Shown: piece by piece, positions 36,053 through 47,921 of the stretch
Layout: each line of letters starts with the position of its first letter
How positions within the stretch are numbered: position 1 is the first letter of the stretch
Assembly (NCBI GenBank): GCA_051453625.1
Contig: JBOZIK010000001.1
Coordinates: 295,032,901-295,085,753 of the forward strand
DNA: 52,853 bases
From: Welwitschia mirabilis
Taxonomy: Eukaryota; Gnetophyta; Gnetopsida; Welwitschiales
Reading direction: 5' to 3'
Made by a program: the position numbers and the translations under genes
Notes under the pieces: generated by a model
What the model was told of the DNA's origin: nothing
Seen by the model: only the letters and a program-made list of their open reading frames with translations
The model's database searches: none

Positions 36053-39000
36053 TTTTGCTAGTTTCTTAGTAAAAAGTTAATAAAAAAATGGTGAAAATGG
36101 AGACATTGACTAAGTAATGTTAAGTATACAAAAAGATGTCATTTTCAAAAAATTTTAATTAATTTTTAACGAATAAGGCATCAAAATCAAAAAAAAATTC
36201 AATAAAAGTAGATGCCATACCCCCAACAAAAATTAAAATTTGTTTTCAAAGTTACAAATATAGATAATTTTACATAAGGCTTTTGAGAACAATTTGATTA
36301 CAAAAGGCTAGCACATGATAATAATGTAAGTATTTTAGAAAAAACCACAATACAGTGCTTAATTAACATGCAATCTTTAGGGAGTATAAAACATGAAACC
36401 TAATGGAAAATCTAGCGTCCACTAATTTAAAAGATATATTATTTAAGTTAATGGACATATTTATTAAAAATTTTACAAATTTTATTCTAAATTTAAAATG
36501 TATTATATTATCAAACAAATAAGATATTCTCTAAGTAAACTTGCAAGTTATCAAAAATCAATTAGGTAAAATTTCTAAGTACACAATTTAAAGAAAAGTA
36601 AAAATGAAAGAATCTTTCAATTCCATTTTTTTATTCCAATTTACCTTTTCTACAGTCATGCATTGTTTGTTGTTTCAAGCATTTTGATCCAATTGGACAT
36701 TCAATGGTATGACATCTTCTTCTAATGAAGTTAAGCATGTTAATATATGAAGGAGTTAGAGTAACATTACTAGTAAGCATTTATAGCCTTGATGTAGTTG
36801 AACATGTCATAAATTAAATCATTATAATTGCATTTTCCATGAGTGTTTATAGCCCTAATGTTATTAACTAAACCTAATTTTAATTGATCATTAATTAATA
36901 TGCTTTTATAGAGGATATATTTCATTTTCTTTTTAATCATTCTTCTCATACTTAATATTTTTTTAATGCACATAAAGGGATCATTAGCTCATTAGCTTAA
37001 TCAAAAATATTGTTATCCCGTAAAATTCTTTAAAAATAGTTTACTCAGCATTAAAGTAGATTCCATATTAATTCAACCATATTTTCTATTTGAAAAACCT
37101 TAAGTGAACCAGGATCATCTAATCTCAGAAATTCGTAAATGGATAGAAGGGGAAGGTGGTTGATGGACTCTATTAGATGATGAAAAAAAAAAAAAAAAAG
37201 AAAATGGTGGATGAAGATTTATTTGATGATGTGGGTAGTATTCAGGACTTCCTACTTAAAAATGTTTAAGGTAGTGATTATAAAGGTGGAAGTGCTTAAG
37301 TGGTTTAAGGTGTGAAAGGGCATCAAGCACAATTTTTTAATCATTTTTAATTTTTTAAATAAAAATATATTCTAAAAGGAAAGTATACTTTAAAAGAAAA
37401 GTCTAATCTAAAGGCACGCAAAGAAACAAAACATTTCTCAAGGGCTTTTCCAAGGTACTTCATGTGTGAAGGCTTATGAGGATGAATGCAATAGTTGGAT
37501 GGTGAATAAAAATTATGCAATGCATTCAAAATTGAGAGAGAATACTTATAAACATTTATGCATGAATTCATAAAAGATTCAAGAACATCAACACTACTAT
37601 TAAAATTAACCTATTTGAAATCATAAGTTTTTCGTTCTTTAGCTTGTTTCTATTTACTTAATGACTCATGCAAGATGTTATTTTAGATTGAAGATAAAGG
37701 TGAATTGGAAACCATTGGAGAAGATAAATAATTATTGCAAAGAGTACCAGAAGATGGTTCCAAATGTGCAAAGGATTTATCTTCTTCATTATGGTTTAGA
37801 TCTTGCTTATGGGATAAAGATGAAAATGACATAATTGGCTTAAGAGGTTGTTGAGAAAAAATAAAGGTTTCTCTAAGAATGGATCATGAAAAGGCTCTTG
37901 GCTAATGTTTTCCTCTTCATTAAGGTTGATAAAGGATTCTTCCTCATGTGGTTGCTTAAGTTACATAGGTTGTAATTCAAAGATGGGTTTATTTTCTATT
38001 TCATCGATGTCACTTTCAACCTCTGATGTATAGATTTTAGTTTTCTAGTTTTCTCAAATGATTACTTATTTATCATGAATTTATGATCATTATATGTGTC
38101 TATTCCTACTCTAAAGTGTAATATAAATGTACCTCATTATTCACTTTCTAAGGCATGTCTAAACTCAAGGTTCTCTTAGATATCCTCATTAGTTTCATTA
38201 TGGTCTTTCTCTTCATTCCCAAGGAATATGGTTTGAGCACCCTTGATGCTAGTCTTAGTAATTCCTTCAAGGTTTTTAAGGCTTGTAGGTTCACAAAATG
38301 TAGGAATATTTTCTTGTTGTTATTATTAGTTAAGAGCTCTAAGGATTTGATTATTATTTTGGGCTATTTATTAAAGGATTTTATTAGTGTTTTCCTTGGT
38401 TTTGTTGGAGGTTTCTTCTAAAGAATGAGAGTGGAATTCAAGTGTGTTGAAATAAGATTTAGTAACACCTTCTAAAATTTTTTAAAAAGTATCTTCAAAG
38501 GAAGATAAGGTGGATTACTGGATATGTGAAATGATGGGTGATGATCAAATAATGAAGGGTATAGGAACAAAGATGAAGGATAAGGATAACGAGGGATGAA
38601 GAAAGGTGTGGGATTAAACTCTCTTAGTTTATAATAAAGATTTTCATATTCAAAGTTATGAGGAGATCAATCTAAGTATAAATAGGGTTGAAAATACTCT
38701 TTAAAGGTCTATCTAGATCTAATAAAGTCTCCTACAATTCATTTGGGTTGATCTTATTTCTAAAAACTATAAGGGTAGAGAAGGCTCATATTGGAAGGTA
38801 TTTGAAATGGGTTAGAGTCCAAGTCATTATCAAAGGTTTAGAAAATGGGTTATGGTTTGGATTAAGAGTTCACATTTTCTAGAGTTTTCTTAGTTTAAGA
38901 GGAAGCCTACAAGAAGAAAAGTTTCAGAGAGCTAAGACAAGGTATTTTATTAAAGTTATAAAGGTTGTAAGCAAGAAAGCTAAAAGTGCTAATTAGAGGG

Positions 39001-39582
39001 ACAATGGCGGCACTACTTTGATTGAGTAGAATAGTCCAAGAAAAAGACAGAGGGTTCATTTGATTAGCACGATAAGGTTTAGGTTACGAGGTCTAAGAAA
39101 AAGATAATAGAAACTCAAAAACATCTGAAACTTAAAAATTCCAAGTTTTGAAATAACCTTATACATTTTTTATTTTATTAAAATTTTTAACAAAAATTAA
39201 AACTAATAGAAAAATTTACAAAGAATTTATCGAACTCCAGAAACATAAAATACATAAAAAAATTATTAGAGTTTGGTTCAATTTTAGTCACGATATTATT
39301 TTTGATTACACATATAAGAAAGTCATTAGACCTATAACACAAAAATATTAGATATAAAAATAAATTTCAGATGTTAAATTGGAAAACCAAACTTAACAAT
39401 TTGAACCAATTCAGATTTTACTAGAAATTGATCAGTACCTACCACTGGAAGGAAAAGAAAACATACAACTAGTTTGGGTATCACTAGAAAGAGGACTAGT
39501 ATCCATGACTAAAAACATAAAAACTAACTAAAAAATTGCAAGAATAAAATTGTGTACTCTTGAAAAGATTACCATGTTAATA
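36053..39582 (-). other. L3 internal region, at most a decayed gag
   Basis: No pol domain was seen on either strand. On the minus strand near 38380-38640 there are Pro/Ser/Phe-rich stretches (for example NPTPFFIPRYPYPSSLFLYP) and LEETSNKTKENTNKI. These recall the linker and coiled part of plant gypsy gag proteins, but a firm call is not possible. An A-run of 18 lies at 37182-37199. Open frames at 37347-37571, 38155-38421 and 38688-38882 show no similarity. Confidence 0.45.
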
Positions 39583-39603
39583 TCCCTAGCAATGGTGCTA
39601 AAA
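39583..39603 (-). other. L3 primer-binding site
   Basis: The minus strand reads tttagcaccattgctaggga next to the 5' LTR. It is a C-to-T-decayed form of TTTGGCGCCGTTGCCGGGGA, the site found next to the 5' LTR of many plant Athila/Tat-type gypsy elements. This fixes the orientation and suggests a gypsy origin although no pol remains. Confidence 0.75.
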
Positions 39604-39605
39604 TC

Positions 39606-40923
39606 TAATCATAGCTTTGTAGTGATCTGTATTTTTCTGAGTTTACACTCAAAGTTATTCTTCTACAAGGATATATATGGTAACATTGTGAAAGATATAT
39701 AATTAATTTAACTTATAATAAAACTCAAATAATAGAAAAATTAGAAGTTAACAAGGAAGTTGATCTTCCGTTGATAGTGCATAAAAAAGAAAATGCTCCA
39801 AAGGGATACTCGATTTGTCTAATTCCTCACCTTTGCTCTAATGATTCCTAAATTCTAAACTTAAGAATCAAGTAAGATCCACCTAAAAAATTACTAATAC
39901 CAAGTGAATTATGTAATAATAATAAAAAGAAGAAGAATACTTAAGAATTAGTCCTACTTAATTATTGCTAATGCTAAAAGAATTGTGTAATAACCATGAA
40001 AGAAGTAAAACTAATTCTTGAACTAGTTCTACATAAATATCACTATTACCAAATAACTTTGTGCATTAGGTTTTTAACCAATTCTTATATTAAAACTGAA
40101 ATAAATATACATTACATTAGTGGAGAAGGATGAAGGAGAAACTCCTTAACTAGTCTCAGATCATTCTACCCCCAAGAAAGATTAGTAGAACACCAGGACA
40201 TCCTAGCCTCCAAGTCCTTCTCATTTTGAGCCAACTAAAAAGATGTTTATAATGGGTGCTTGAGGCCCTTTTATAGATGAGGAAAGACTTAGAGGGGCTT
40301 CATCATAATTACATTAGGTGAGGTTGATGGATAGTTACATAAGGAGAGTTACTTAAGGGTGTTTACCTTATGAGGAAGTTACAATATTTGGTAGGTAGCC
40401 ACAAGAAAAGATTCTTTATCTTCTTATGTAAACATGGCAATGACGTGTCCTTTATCTATTGATGATACTACTAATGGAAGCCATGTCATGTATCTCCATG
40501 TGATCATCTTTGTTGTACCACATGTTGTTGTGACTTATCAATTTGTACTTCTGCCATGTATCATCAAGTTTGAAGATTTATTCAGTATTAATTCTAACAT
40601 AGCTCATAAGCACAAAGTGATGAACTTTCCAAGTTATTGTAGAAATGTAAGATTGATGCAAATTTTCTTCAGCAAGCTAGTAGTGCCAGTAGTCCTAGCT
40701 GGTAGTGCTGGTGTTTGGCACTCGAATATGGTCACTTTGTATATAGTTTTTTTGAAGGTCATAATAGACCTGCTTATGTTGATGAAACATCCATAATCTC
40801 ATGAAAAATAGTAAAATAGGTAGAAAACTTTAATATGTGATAAAATAATGCATTTTAATGTTTCTCCCTATGCTGGTTTAATCAATTATATTTGCTTATA
40901 ATGTCAATTTTGGCTTGCAAACA
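39606..40923 (-). repeat. L3 LTR (5' LTR in element orientation)
   Basis: 1318 bp, collinear with the other LTR. The outer end (minus strand) starts TGTTTGCAAGCC; the inner end has decayed from ...ACAATCA to ...ATGATTA. The minus-strand TATA string ctataaaaggg lies at about 40266-40277, so transcription would start near 40240 and run leftward. A plus-strand frame at 40434-40796 aligns with 35573-35836 of the other LTR, but both are antisense to the element. Confidence 0.92.
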
Positions 40924-40928
40924 TTACA
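40924..40928. repeat. Target-site duplication of L3, right copy (ttaca)
   Basis: ttaca directly after the L3 terminal ACA, followed by ctcttttaaaatttaataaatgt, which resumes the alignment with G1 near 9935. Confidence 0.93.
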
Positions 40929-43100
40929 CTCTTTTAAAATTTAATAAATGTTGCAAGTTAATCTAATTGAAAAATGATGATCCAATCACATTTAGGTCAG
41001 TTCCATAGTTGACAAGGGCCTTAGCTAATTTAGTAGATCTAATGTTTATTAAAATGCATGATGGTTTAATAACTATAGTCTTTTGAAGAAGAAAGGAAAT
41101 TTCTTTAAGTTGAAATTGAATCACTTGTTAATCCATAATGCTCTTTTGGAATTTACCTACTTTGAGGTAAATCCTTATTTTAGGGTGGTTTTAGAGTTAA
41201 GTGTTCCTCACATATTCTTTTGAACACTTGTTTATAAGGCTCAGAGTCTTGCATTAATGAAGAGAGATAATGTTATGCTTACTCTACTTTAGAGGCATGT
41301 GATTATGCTTATAGATTAGGTCGAGGGATAGAATGTCTTTAAGAATATTCCCTTTGAACCAATGATTCCAATTTTTACTTATTTTCTTGAATGATTTATC
41401 CCAAAGGCTTTACAAGTTGATCTTGAGTAACTAAAATTGTAAAAGGGGTCTTTTCATTTTGAATCATTACATTTTAGGATGCCTGTGATGTAGAAGGTTG
41501 AGAGCGTAATGGGTTTTTATAAATTTCTAGCTACTCATTTGCAGCAGTGAGGATTGTATCAAATTTTATATTCCTCTTGTTTTGATAATGTCTTGAATAG
41601 TATGTTCTAATTTGAAGCAATTTTCATTGTGATGACCCCCTAATTCTATGGTATTTGTAGTACTTTGACTTATCCTAACTCTTTAATTTAAGAGCATTGG
41701 AATCTTGTTTTAACAGAAGGTAATTGAATTTTATTCTTTTCAATAAATTTGAGAGAATTTATATCAATGGGATGCTTAACTTCATGAAATTTATTGTAGG
41801 TTTTTGAGTTGGATTTTGAGCTATGTTTTGATCCTAATTTTGAGTTGTGTATGTCTATTGTTGAGTTTGTTATGGTTATTGTAAATTCTATACTTGTTGT
41901 GGATATTGTGTTGGTTGAGGAAGTGAATAATATAAATGTTCTAAGACTAGTTAAAAAGTAAAAGTGTGTGAAAAAAATAAAGTTGAAGGTGCCATTGGTA
42001 TTATAAATGGATTACTCATTGGTTGAGATGGATACATTGTTTGATAAGGTTAATTATGAAAGCAACATTTTTTGGATTGTTTCATTTGTTATTATTATTA
42101 TCTTTTTAAATAATTCATCCTAAGATGAGTTGTCATATTTGATGGATCCCTTTTCCCTTTTCACAATTTCAATTCTTTTCACTAATGTAATAGCTTTTTT
42201 AAATGTTTCAAATTAATACATTTGACAATGTTCAAAAACATATGGAATACATAGTTTTACAAATAGGTATGATGTATCAGAATCTACAATGGGGATTTCT
42301 AATTATAATGCAATAACCCTTCACCATAATCGTGTATTGTTTCACTAAATTATTATCACATTATAGTTATAGTATATAATGTAATGCATTTCGAGATGTT
42401 GATCGAGTAATGTTGCATAAGCATTCCTAATAGTTGTTTCAGACTTGTGATTGAATGGGCAAGTATCCTATGAAACCATTCAAGTGCTTGTTATTTAAGA
42501 GATCGATAGAATAAGTGGGAGGCTATGTTTTTTATGATCTTATGCATGTGATATGCATATTTATTGTATTTAACATGCAGAATGAGGTCCTCAACACCTG
42601 TAAATTTTTCAAAATCTTGCTAGATGAGATGATTTTTCGAGGTATAAAAGGATGAATTAGAGTATCATCAAAGTTTGTAATAAGGTGGCTTATTTTACTT
42701 TAAAGGCCTTGTTTTATGTCATTGATGGCTTCCCAAAACATATTAACCTGAATTGATTGCATTTGAGGTTTCTTGTTTCTAGGTAGATCATCATCTGTCA
42801 AGTAGTTAAAGAGGTCATCATCAATAAGAGGATTTCTTTTGGGTTTTTTCTCATCTTCTATATGGTGTTTAGACTGTTTGTTGGTCATTTTTGTTTAAAA
42901 GAGTCCAAGGAAATGAAACTCAAATTTCTTTCAGACCATTAGGTTGTTTTCTGAAATGTTCTTAATAAGATGCATGTGGGCCTTGTAATTATGTAATTCA
43001 TGTTCTTCATATGCCCTATTACTGGGTTCTTGAGCTTTGTTTCTATCTTGGGGTTCCTAGGTGTTGTCTTTGTTTTCGTTGCTTGCCATTATATTTGGAT
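40929..43100 (-). pseudogene. G2 gag region (decayed)
   Basis: It continues the G2 alignment with G1. A probable gag start on the minus strand is at 43089 (MASNENKDNT, stop, EPQDRNKAQEPSNRAYEE). A 62-codon open piece at 42700-42888 is rich in charged residues (KKPKRNPLIDDDLFNYLTDD). The zinc-knuckle-like part lies at about 41570-41690. Many stops are present. G1 no longer aligns upstream of about 42210, so this copy shows a longer gag N-terminal part. Confidence 0.7.
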
Positions 43101-44230
43101 CTAAATCAAGGTTTCTAGCAATTAGTCATCTTGTTCTTAAACCTGGATTATCCAAAAACATTTCCCATAACCATCTATACTCGAGGATGAAATCAAGTTG
43201 ATCTAACGAAAGGTTAGATAGATCTCATTGGATGAGTTTTTTGTACTCTTTCTCAAAAAGATAAGAAATCCTATGTTGAGTGCCTATGGGCATACAGGAT
43301 TTGATTCTACAAAGACAAACAAAGCCATCATCCTTCTAAAGCCAAATTCTTACAGAATATTCTTTTTTCTTATAACTTTAAAATTATTAATTGATTGACA
43401 TGAAAAATTATAAATAATTAACAATGCTTTAAACTAATAGTAACAATGATAAGAGAATGCATATGTCTTTCACAAGCAATAAGAAAATGCCTATTGAAAG
43501 GAGAATTATTCCATGAATAGTAGATTATTTATAATAATGCAATCTAATGCTTAATCTAGAACAAATATTAATTATTCTATTATAACAAAGTAAAAGATTT
43601 TACTTAACACCCATCAAGAATAAAATCCAAAACTTCTTTTTCAGAAAAATAGCTGTGAAAGTATGAAGAATTAAAACAAGCAGGATCTGATTACACTTGA
43701 CAAAGATATTCCTTTTTTCCGCCTTTGTTAATTATCTAGCACGTTTACTGTGAGAGGTAGTGTCTCTTTGACTTTTAATGAGTAGGATTAAAGAAGAAAC
43801 AATTCGCAAAAAGAATTATTCCTTATTAAATTAAACATTCAATTACTCTTTGATAAAATCTAATCACAATACCCTCTTTCTAAGCACAAATATCAATTGG
43901 AAAACTTATTTAAACCTTCTTTTTTTAAAATTTGAAATGCTAGAAACTGAACATGCCAGTATATATCTAAAGAGAATGATGCTGCATGTAGATCTAAGAT
44001 GGCGTTATTATAATCTTTAAAAAAAAGATAATAAGAAAACTCATTTATAATAATCTACAGAGTAAGATTTTGCCTATTAAGAGGATCCCCAATAATTAGG
44101 GAACGGAATTTATTCACAAATGTTTGAGGAATACTATGAAGTTTATGATAACATAAGAAAAGAAGCTGGTGCTGTAACCTGAACAAGCTATTCTGGGATC
44201 CGTCTGTCATGCTGTCTGTCAATTTTTTTC
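43101..44230. other. Flank of G2, no gene recognised
   Basis: The first 60 bp upstream of the presumed gag start should hold the G2 primer site; a minus-strand string aattgctagaaacc near 43115-43128 is a weak candidate. An LTR of G2 would be expected here but cannot be confirmed without its partner. The rest is AT-rich without coding similarity. Confidence 0.35.
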
Positions 44231-45019
44231 CTCCTATTTTCGGAAATCTTATGCTTCTTACTTACCAGCGGCTGTGCGTCTTCTTACACTGCATCTAGAA
44301 AATCCAGATCTACACATTGACGAGGACGCTAAATTTTTGCGATGTAACCGTCAACAAGGTGCTGTTAGTGTGGTTAAGATGGTAAATGTATTTGAGATGC
44401 ATGGGTTTTACTGCGGCAATTGTTTATGATACCCTTGTTCTTCTCAAAAACGGTGGGATAAATGTGCTGCATCCCTTGGTTGGCATCGAATTCTGGGAAA
44501 AGTTCATATAAATAGCTTGAAGACGCATAGTTTTACTTCTGACCTCCACTACTTAACACCTTTCATAAAAACACATCTATGTCTAAGACAAGATTTATCA
44601 ATTGACTCCAAGTATTCTACATGACCCAATCAAGTTAATAAAGACCTGAGCTGAAACCACATCATGGTTTTTTTAAGACATGAGAAAAGATACACAAACA
44701 CTAAGAAAGACATTTACAATTCATGCCTGATGACGAACCCGACATCGCGGTCTCATCTCATGTCACAGCTGCTTTAATTCATAGAATTTCAGTGCAGTTG
44801 CAGAAATGGATGAGAATCATCATTTCCTCTGCATTTTATTGCCATTTCGTCAAGATTATTGTGAAAAAATGTTTGACGAGCTTAGATGGCATACAGATTA
44901 ATTTCATGCATTCCTATTTGCGTTACTTTCTTTTTGTAAAATTTGATGATGTCTTCAACAATTCCTCAAACTGTAACATAAATCTTGTTTTCTTTCACAT
45001 CAAGTCCTATTGTAAGTGT
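44231..45019. other. CpG-retaining spacer next to WD2, possible lost exon
   Basis: Richer in CG dinucleotides than the surrounding repeats. On the minus strand a strong splice-donor-like CTG|GTAAGTAAG lies at about 44255-44267, preceded by a short stop-free stretch (CRSGFSRCSVRRRTAA). Together with WD2 on the same strand this could be a further exon of one gene, but no protein family is recognised. Confidence 0.3.
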
Positions 45020-46160
45020 CTATAATGCTGCCCACTCTAGTCCTCAAAACTAGCAATAGCACGTTCTTTTTTTTCGTACTTCTTTTTTTCCTTGAATTGC
45101 AAAGCATAAACTTAACACAAGTATAGTCCTGTAAGGGTTAATCCGTTAATTACGGGCAAATCGTGACGCAAGCTATGAGTAACCGTGTCCCATGCCTGGA
45201 CTTGGCCGTTACCTGTGTAGCTGCAACAAAGCATTCAAGTGATGGATTTAAATCCAAATTGACGTTAAAAGCATCCTTATATGCATAGTTGCATTTGCAT
45301 GTGCTGTTGAAGGATCAAGCGAATGATGATAATTGGCGAGAATACTTGCAGTGTCGAGAGTAACAAATGCAAAAGCAAACAGTGATGCAGTGCCAACAAT
45401 CCAACCAAACTGAGCCATTACCATACCAGCGACGACACTCCTGATGATTCTGTTTCCGTCATAAAATTGTAGGTGGCCAATCCCCTTTGTGTTTCATTAA
45501 GTTCTCTTTTGTCTATAAATCCTTTTCTTCGATCTTGTGCACTTCCTTTTCATGCAACGAGCGGAGCACAGTGTCGAGTTACAAGCACTTCTGAAATTTG
45601 CATGAGCTCAAAACTTTGTAGATGGTTTTTGTAAACCATGGGAAGAAAAATAGATAAAGGGAATTTCTAATCTTGAATATTTTTTGTCTGAAATATTGAC
45701 TCTTCTTTAAGCTTTGTATGCCCCCGCTTTTTCTTTTCAAGCTCTGCATTGCTTTGAGTAGTACATGACCAAACTTTCATTGAATGAGGGTTTCGCATCC
45801 ACTTTCCTCTAGGGCTTCTCCACGTTATGACTGTTACCTCTTTCAATTTGTTGATGTGGGACTTGAACCGCGACTTTTGAATGTGTAGTTTGACCTTGAG
45901 ATGGCAGGAGAACATACACACCGAGGCAGGCTTTGACCAGTCGTCAAGACTGAAGGTCAAAATTAAAGGCGTCGTGTCCAAGACCATGAGGAAGAGAATG
46001 TGTGTAAAAGAGACACGGAATGGAGGGCAGGATGGGGCTGTTTGAAAAAGGTTTTATAGGGGTGAAATGAAGGCACGATGAATAAATAATATAGGGTCTT
46101 TAACTAGGTGGAATTTAACTAGGTGGAATTGGGTGGTATGATGAGGGGCAAAACATATTT
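45020..46160 (-). pseudogene. WD2: WD40-like gene fragment, better preserved copy
   Basis: On the minus strand 45275-45170 encodes NVNLDLNPSLECFVAAT and, after a 2-bp shift, GNGQVQAWDTVTHSL. This is the pattern of one WD40 blade (hydrophobic strand, ATG.GQV..WD). A 106-codon open stretch at 45987-45667 starts MVLDTTPLILTFSLDDWSKP and contains WRSPRGKWMRNPHSMKVWS; I do not recognise it. WD40 proteins are protein-interaction scaffolds. A NOL10/ENP2-like origin is conceivable from the N.NP....VA.T..G.V..WD spacing but is not established. WD1 at 15160-16380 is an older-looking copy. Confidence 0.5.
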
Positions 46161-46599
46161 TTACATAATGCTTTTTAAATTTTTTGGAAATATTTTTTGT
46201 TCTTATCAAGTAATGGCTATTGAAAATGAATAATGAAAAGCGTCCAAGTCTTACCAAACTAATTTACAGTAATGTATTTTACTAAAAAACAAAGCTGATG
46301 AAAAATTGATAATAATATAAAATATTTTTGACTTTCATACTTATTTTTGGTATGATCCAAAAACTAAGCAAAGTCTTATCATTTTTTCAGTTTTTAATAG
46401 ACAATAGTAAAATACTAGTGATTTGTAGCTTTTCGTAGTACCAAGTTCATATTGTCACACAACGTTAAAGATTAGGTGTGGAATGGAAATATCATGTGAG
46501 AGCAAAGGACATGTTAATAACATGAACTAATGTAGTATTAGGTACTTAAAAGTGAGGGGAGATAGATGTTAAAACTTTTAGTGGTCATACCTTCCCTTA
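46161..46599. other. No gene recognised
   Basis: AT-rich spacer between WD2 and a SINE candidate, without motifs or longer open frames. Confidence 0.4.
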
Positions 46600-46750
46600 G
46601 AAGTACAACCACCATAGGTACTTAAACAAAAGATTTAATTATAAATTGGGATTCAGGGTGTGCCAAATAGGGCATCAAAAGTTCAAACCCATAACTTCTT
46701 AAATAAAAAATGAGTATCCCACTCATTAGACTACCTCTCATTGGTAGTAA
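46600..46750 (-). repeat. tRNA-derived SINE candidate, copy 1
   Basis: The minus strand reads ggtagtctaatgagtggga (box A-like) and, about 35 bp further, gttatgggtttgaac (box B-like GGTTCRA). It then gives a tail with gatgccctatttggcac and ends with ataattaaatcttttgt. The same order occurs at 52130-52375. Internal polymerase III promoter boxes followed by an unrelated conserved tail are typical of SINEs. No poly(A) end or target duplication was seen. Confidence 0.5.
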
Positions 46751-47921
46751 TATTAAGCAGTAAAAAAAATTGATGAAGTTGTTATGAAAAATAAAATGTA
46801 ATAAAGGAAACAAAAAATATAAGGAAAAAACCAAGCAACGTAGATTTAATGTGGTTTAGCCTCTTTGTTACTCATGTTGATGGGAATGCTTGTAGAGCTA
46901 TATTACAAAAATGTGCTGCCTCCACGAATCCTAAAAGAAAGAATTCAATACAACTAAGACAACAATTAATCAGCAAAAAACAACCCCCCTTTGACCCCCT
47001 TTTATAAAATTACTTTTACAATAAAACAATAGGCACAACCCCTAGGTAAGATTGTAACATTTATTACCTTATTAAATTAGCATGTGGATAAGGTTGACAT
47101 ATAAGATAAAAATGTACAAAAGATATTAAATTTGACTTCACTTCAATAGAAGTAGTCCATAAGAAGAAGAACAAATAGTATCCATGTAGGAATCACCATG
47201 TATGCAGTTCAAGAACTTTTCATAAATATCAAATCGATAAGCCATAGATGGGTGCCTAAAAGGATGACCTAATTAGTTGAATAGACGACAATCAAGTTAA
47301 TAGGTTGGTTTTAAGATTTCATGCTAGTCTTTACAAATTAGTATTTAAATGGTATGTGGGCTAGTTTTATGAGCTAATTCAAGGTGTACATAGATTGCTT
47401 TTTTGGTTTAAATAAGCAAGGATCAAATGTAGTATGAATTTATTAAGAAGTTTTAGGTTCCTAAAAATATAATCTTATGAATGTTATTCTATTTTACTAT
47501 TGCACAAAAGATAAACTTTCAGAACTTTTGTAAGTCATAGGTTTTAAATACTATGAAAAAAGGCCATATCACATATCAATTATCGAAAGTGATTAGGAAA
47601 GATCTTATATTGCTTAAAATGTTATTATATTATTAAGTTTATATGTGATTTTTACCAACTAAATATATTCCATTGACAATAAGTCCAACAAGAGAAAAAC
47701 TTAATACAATCTTTTCCTCTATCGCCACTCTAAAAATGTTTAGACAAATTGTAAAATAAAGGCAACTAAAACTCTAAGTCCATATACATAGTAAAGAATG
47801 CTTAGCTTTCATAAGTATATTATGTGAAATATTTTAAAAGTTTAAGTTATAAATGAGACTTTAGTTTGTAATTAAGTGAATGTATATACAATTTAACAAA
47901 TTATTTTACTATGAAATACTC
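46751..47921. other. No gene recognised
   Basis: AT-rich intergenic DNA with frequent stops in all frames. No repeat copy elsewhere in the window was noticed. Confidence 0.4.

Larger units (their letters stand above)
34711..40923 (-). mobile_element. Nested LTR retrotransposon L3 (non-autonomous, gypsy-type primer site)
   Basis: 6213 bp with two LTRs of about 1.3 kb and a perfect 5-bp target duplication inside the gag/protease part of G2. The orientation is minus: a primer-binding site lies inside 39606 and a polypurine run inside 36038 on that strand, and the LTR TATA box also reads minus. The 3.57-kb internal region (36039-39605) has no recognisable protease, RT, RNase H or integrase, so it must rely on enzymes from other elements. 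Its LTRs are clearly diverged, so the insertion is old, but younger than G2. Confidence 0.93.
30330..43100 (-). mobile_element. Decayed Ty3/gypsy LTR retrotransposon G2, split by L3
   Basis: Collinear with G1 on the same strand. The left part (30330-34710) holds integrase, RNase H, RT and the protease end. The right part (from 40924) holds the gag region back to its start near 43089. The 6.2 kb between them is the nested element L3. Gypsy LTRs of G2 could not be delimited. It is at least as decayed as G1: even the RT active site is changed. Confidence 0.88.

Noticed and set aside
38155-38421. 88-codon plus-strand hydrophobic frame in L3
   Set aside because: It is antisense to the element and reflects T-rich composition; no similarity.
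44263-44400. Plus-strand reading PAAVRLLTLHLENPDLHI as a Helitron helicase-like piece
   Set aside because: Only a loose resemblance to the PA..RL..HL.N motif over a few residues; no other helicase block and no Helitron ends.
44723-45025. 100-codon plus-strand frame beginning MPDDEPDIAVSSHVTAAL
   Set aside because: No family similarity, and the WD-like signal in the adjoining sequence is on the other strand; could be chance.
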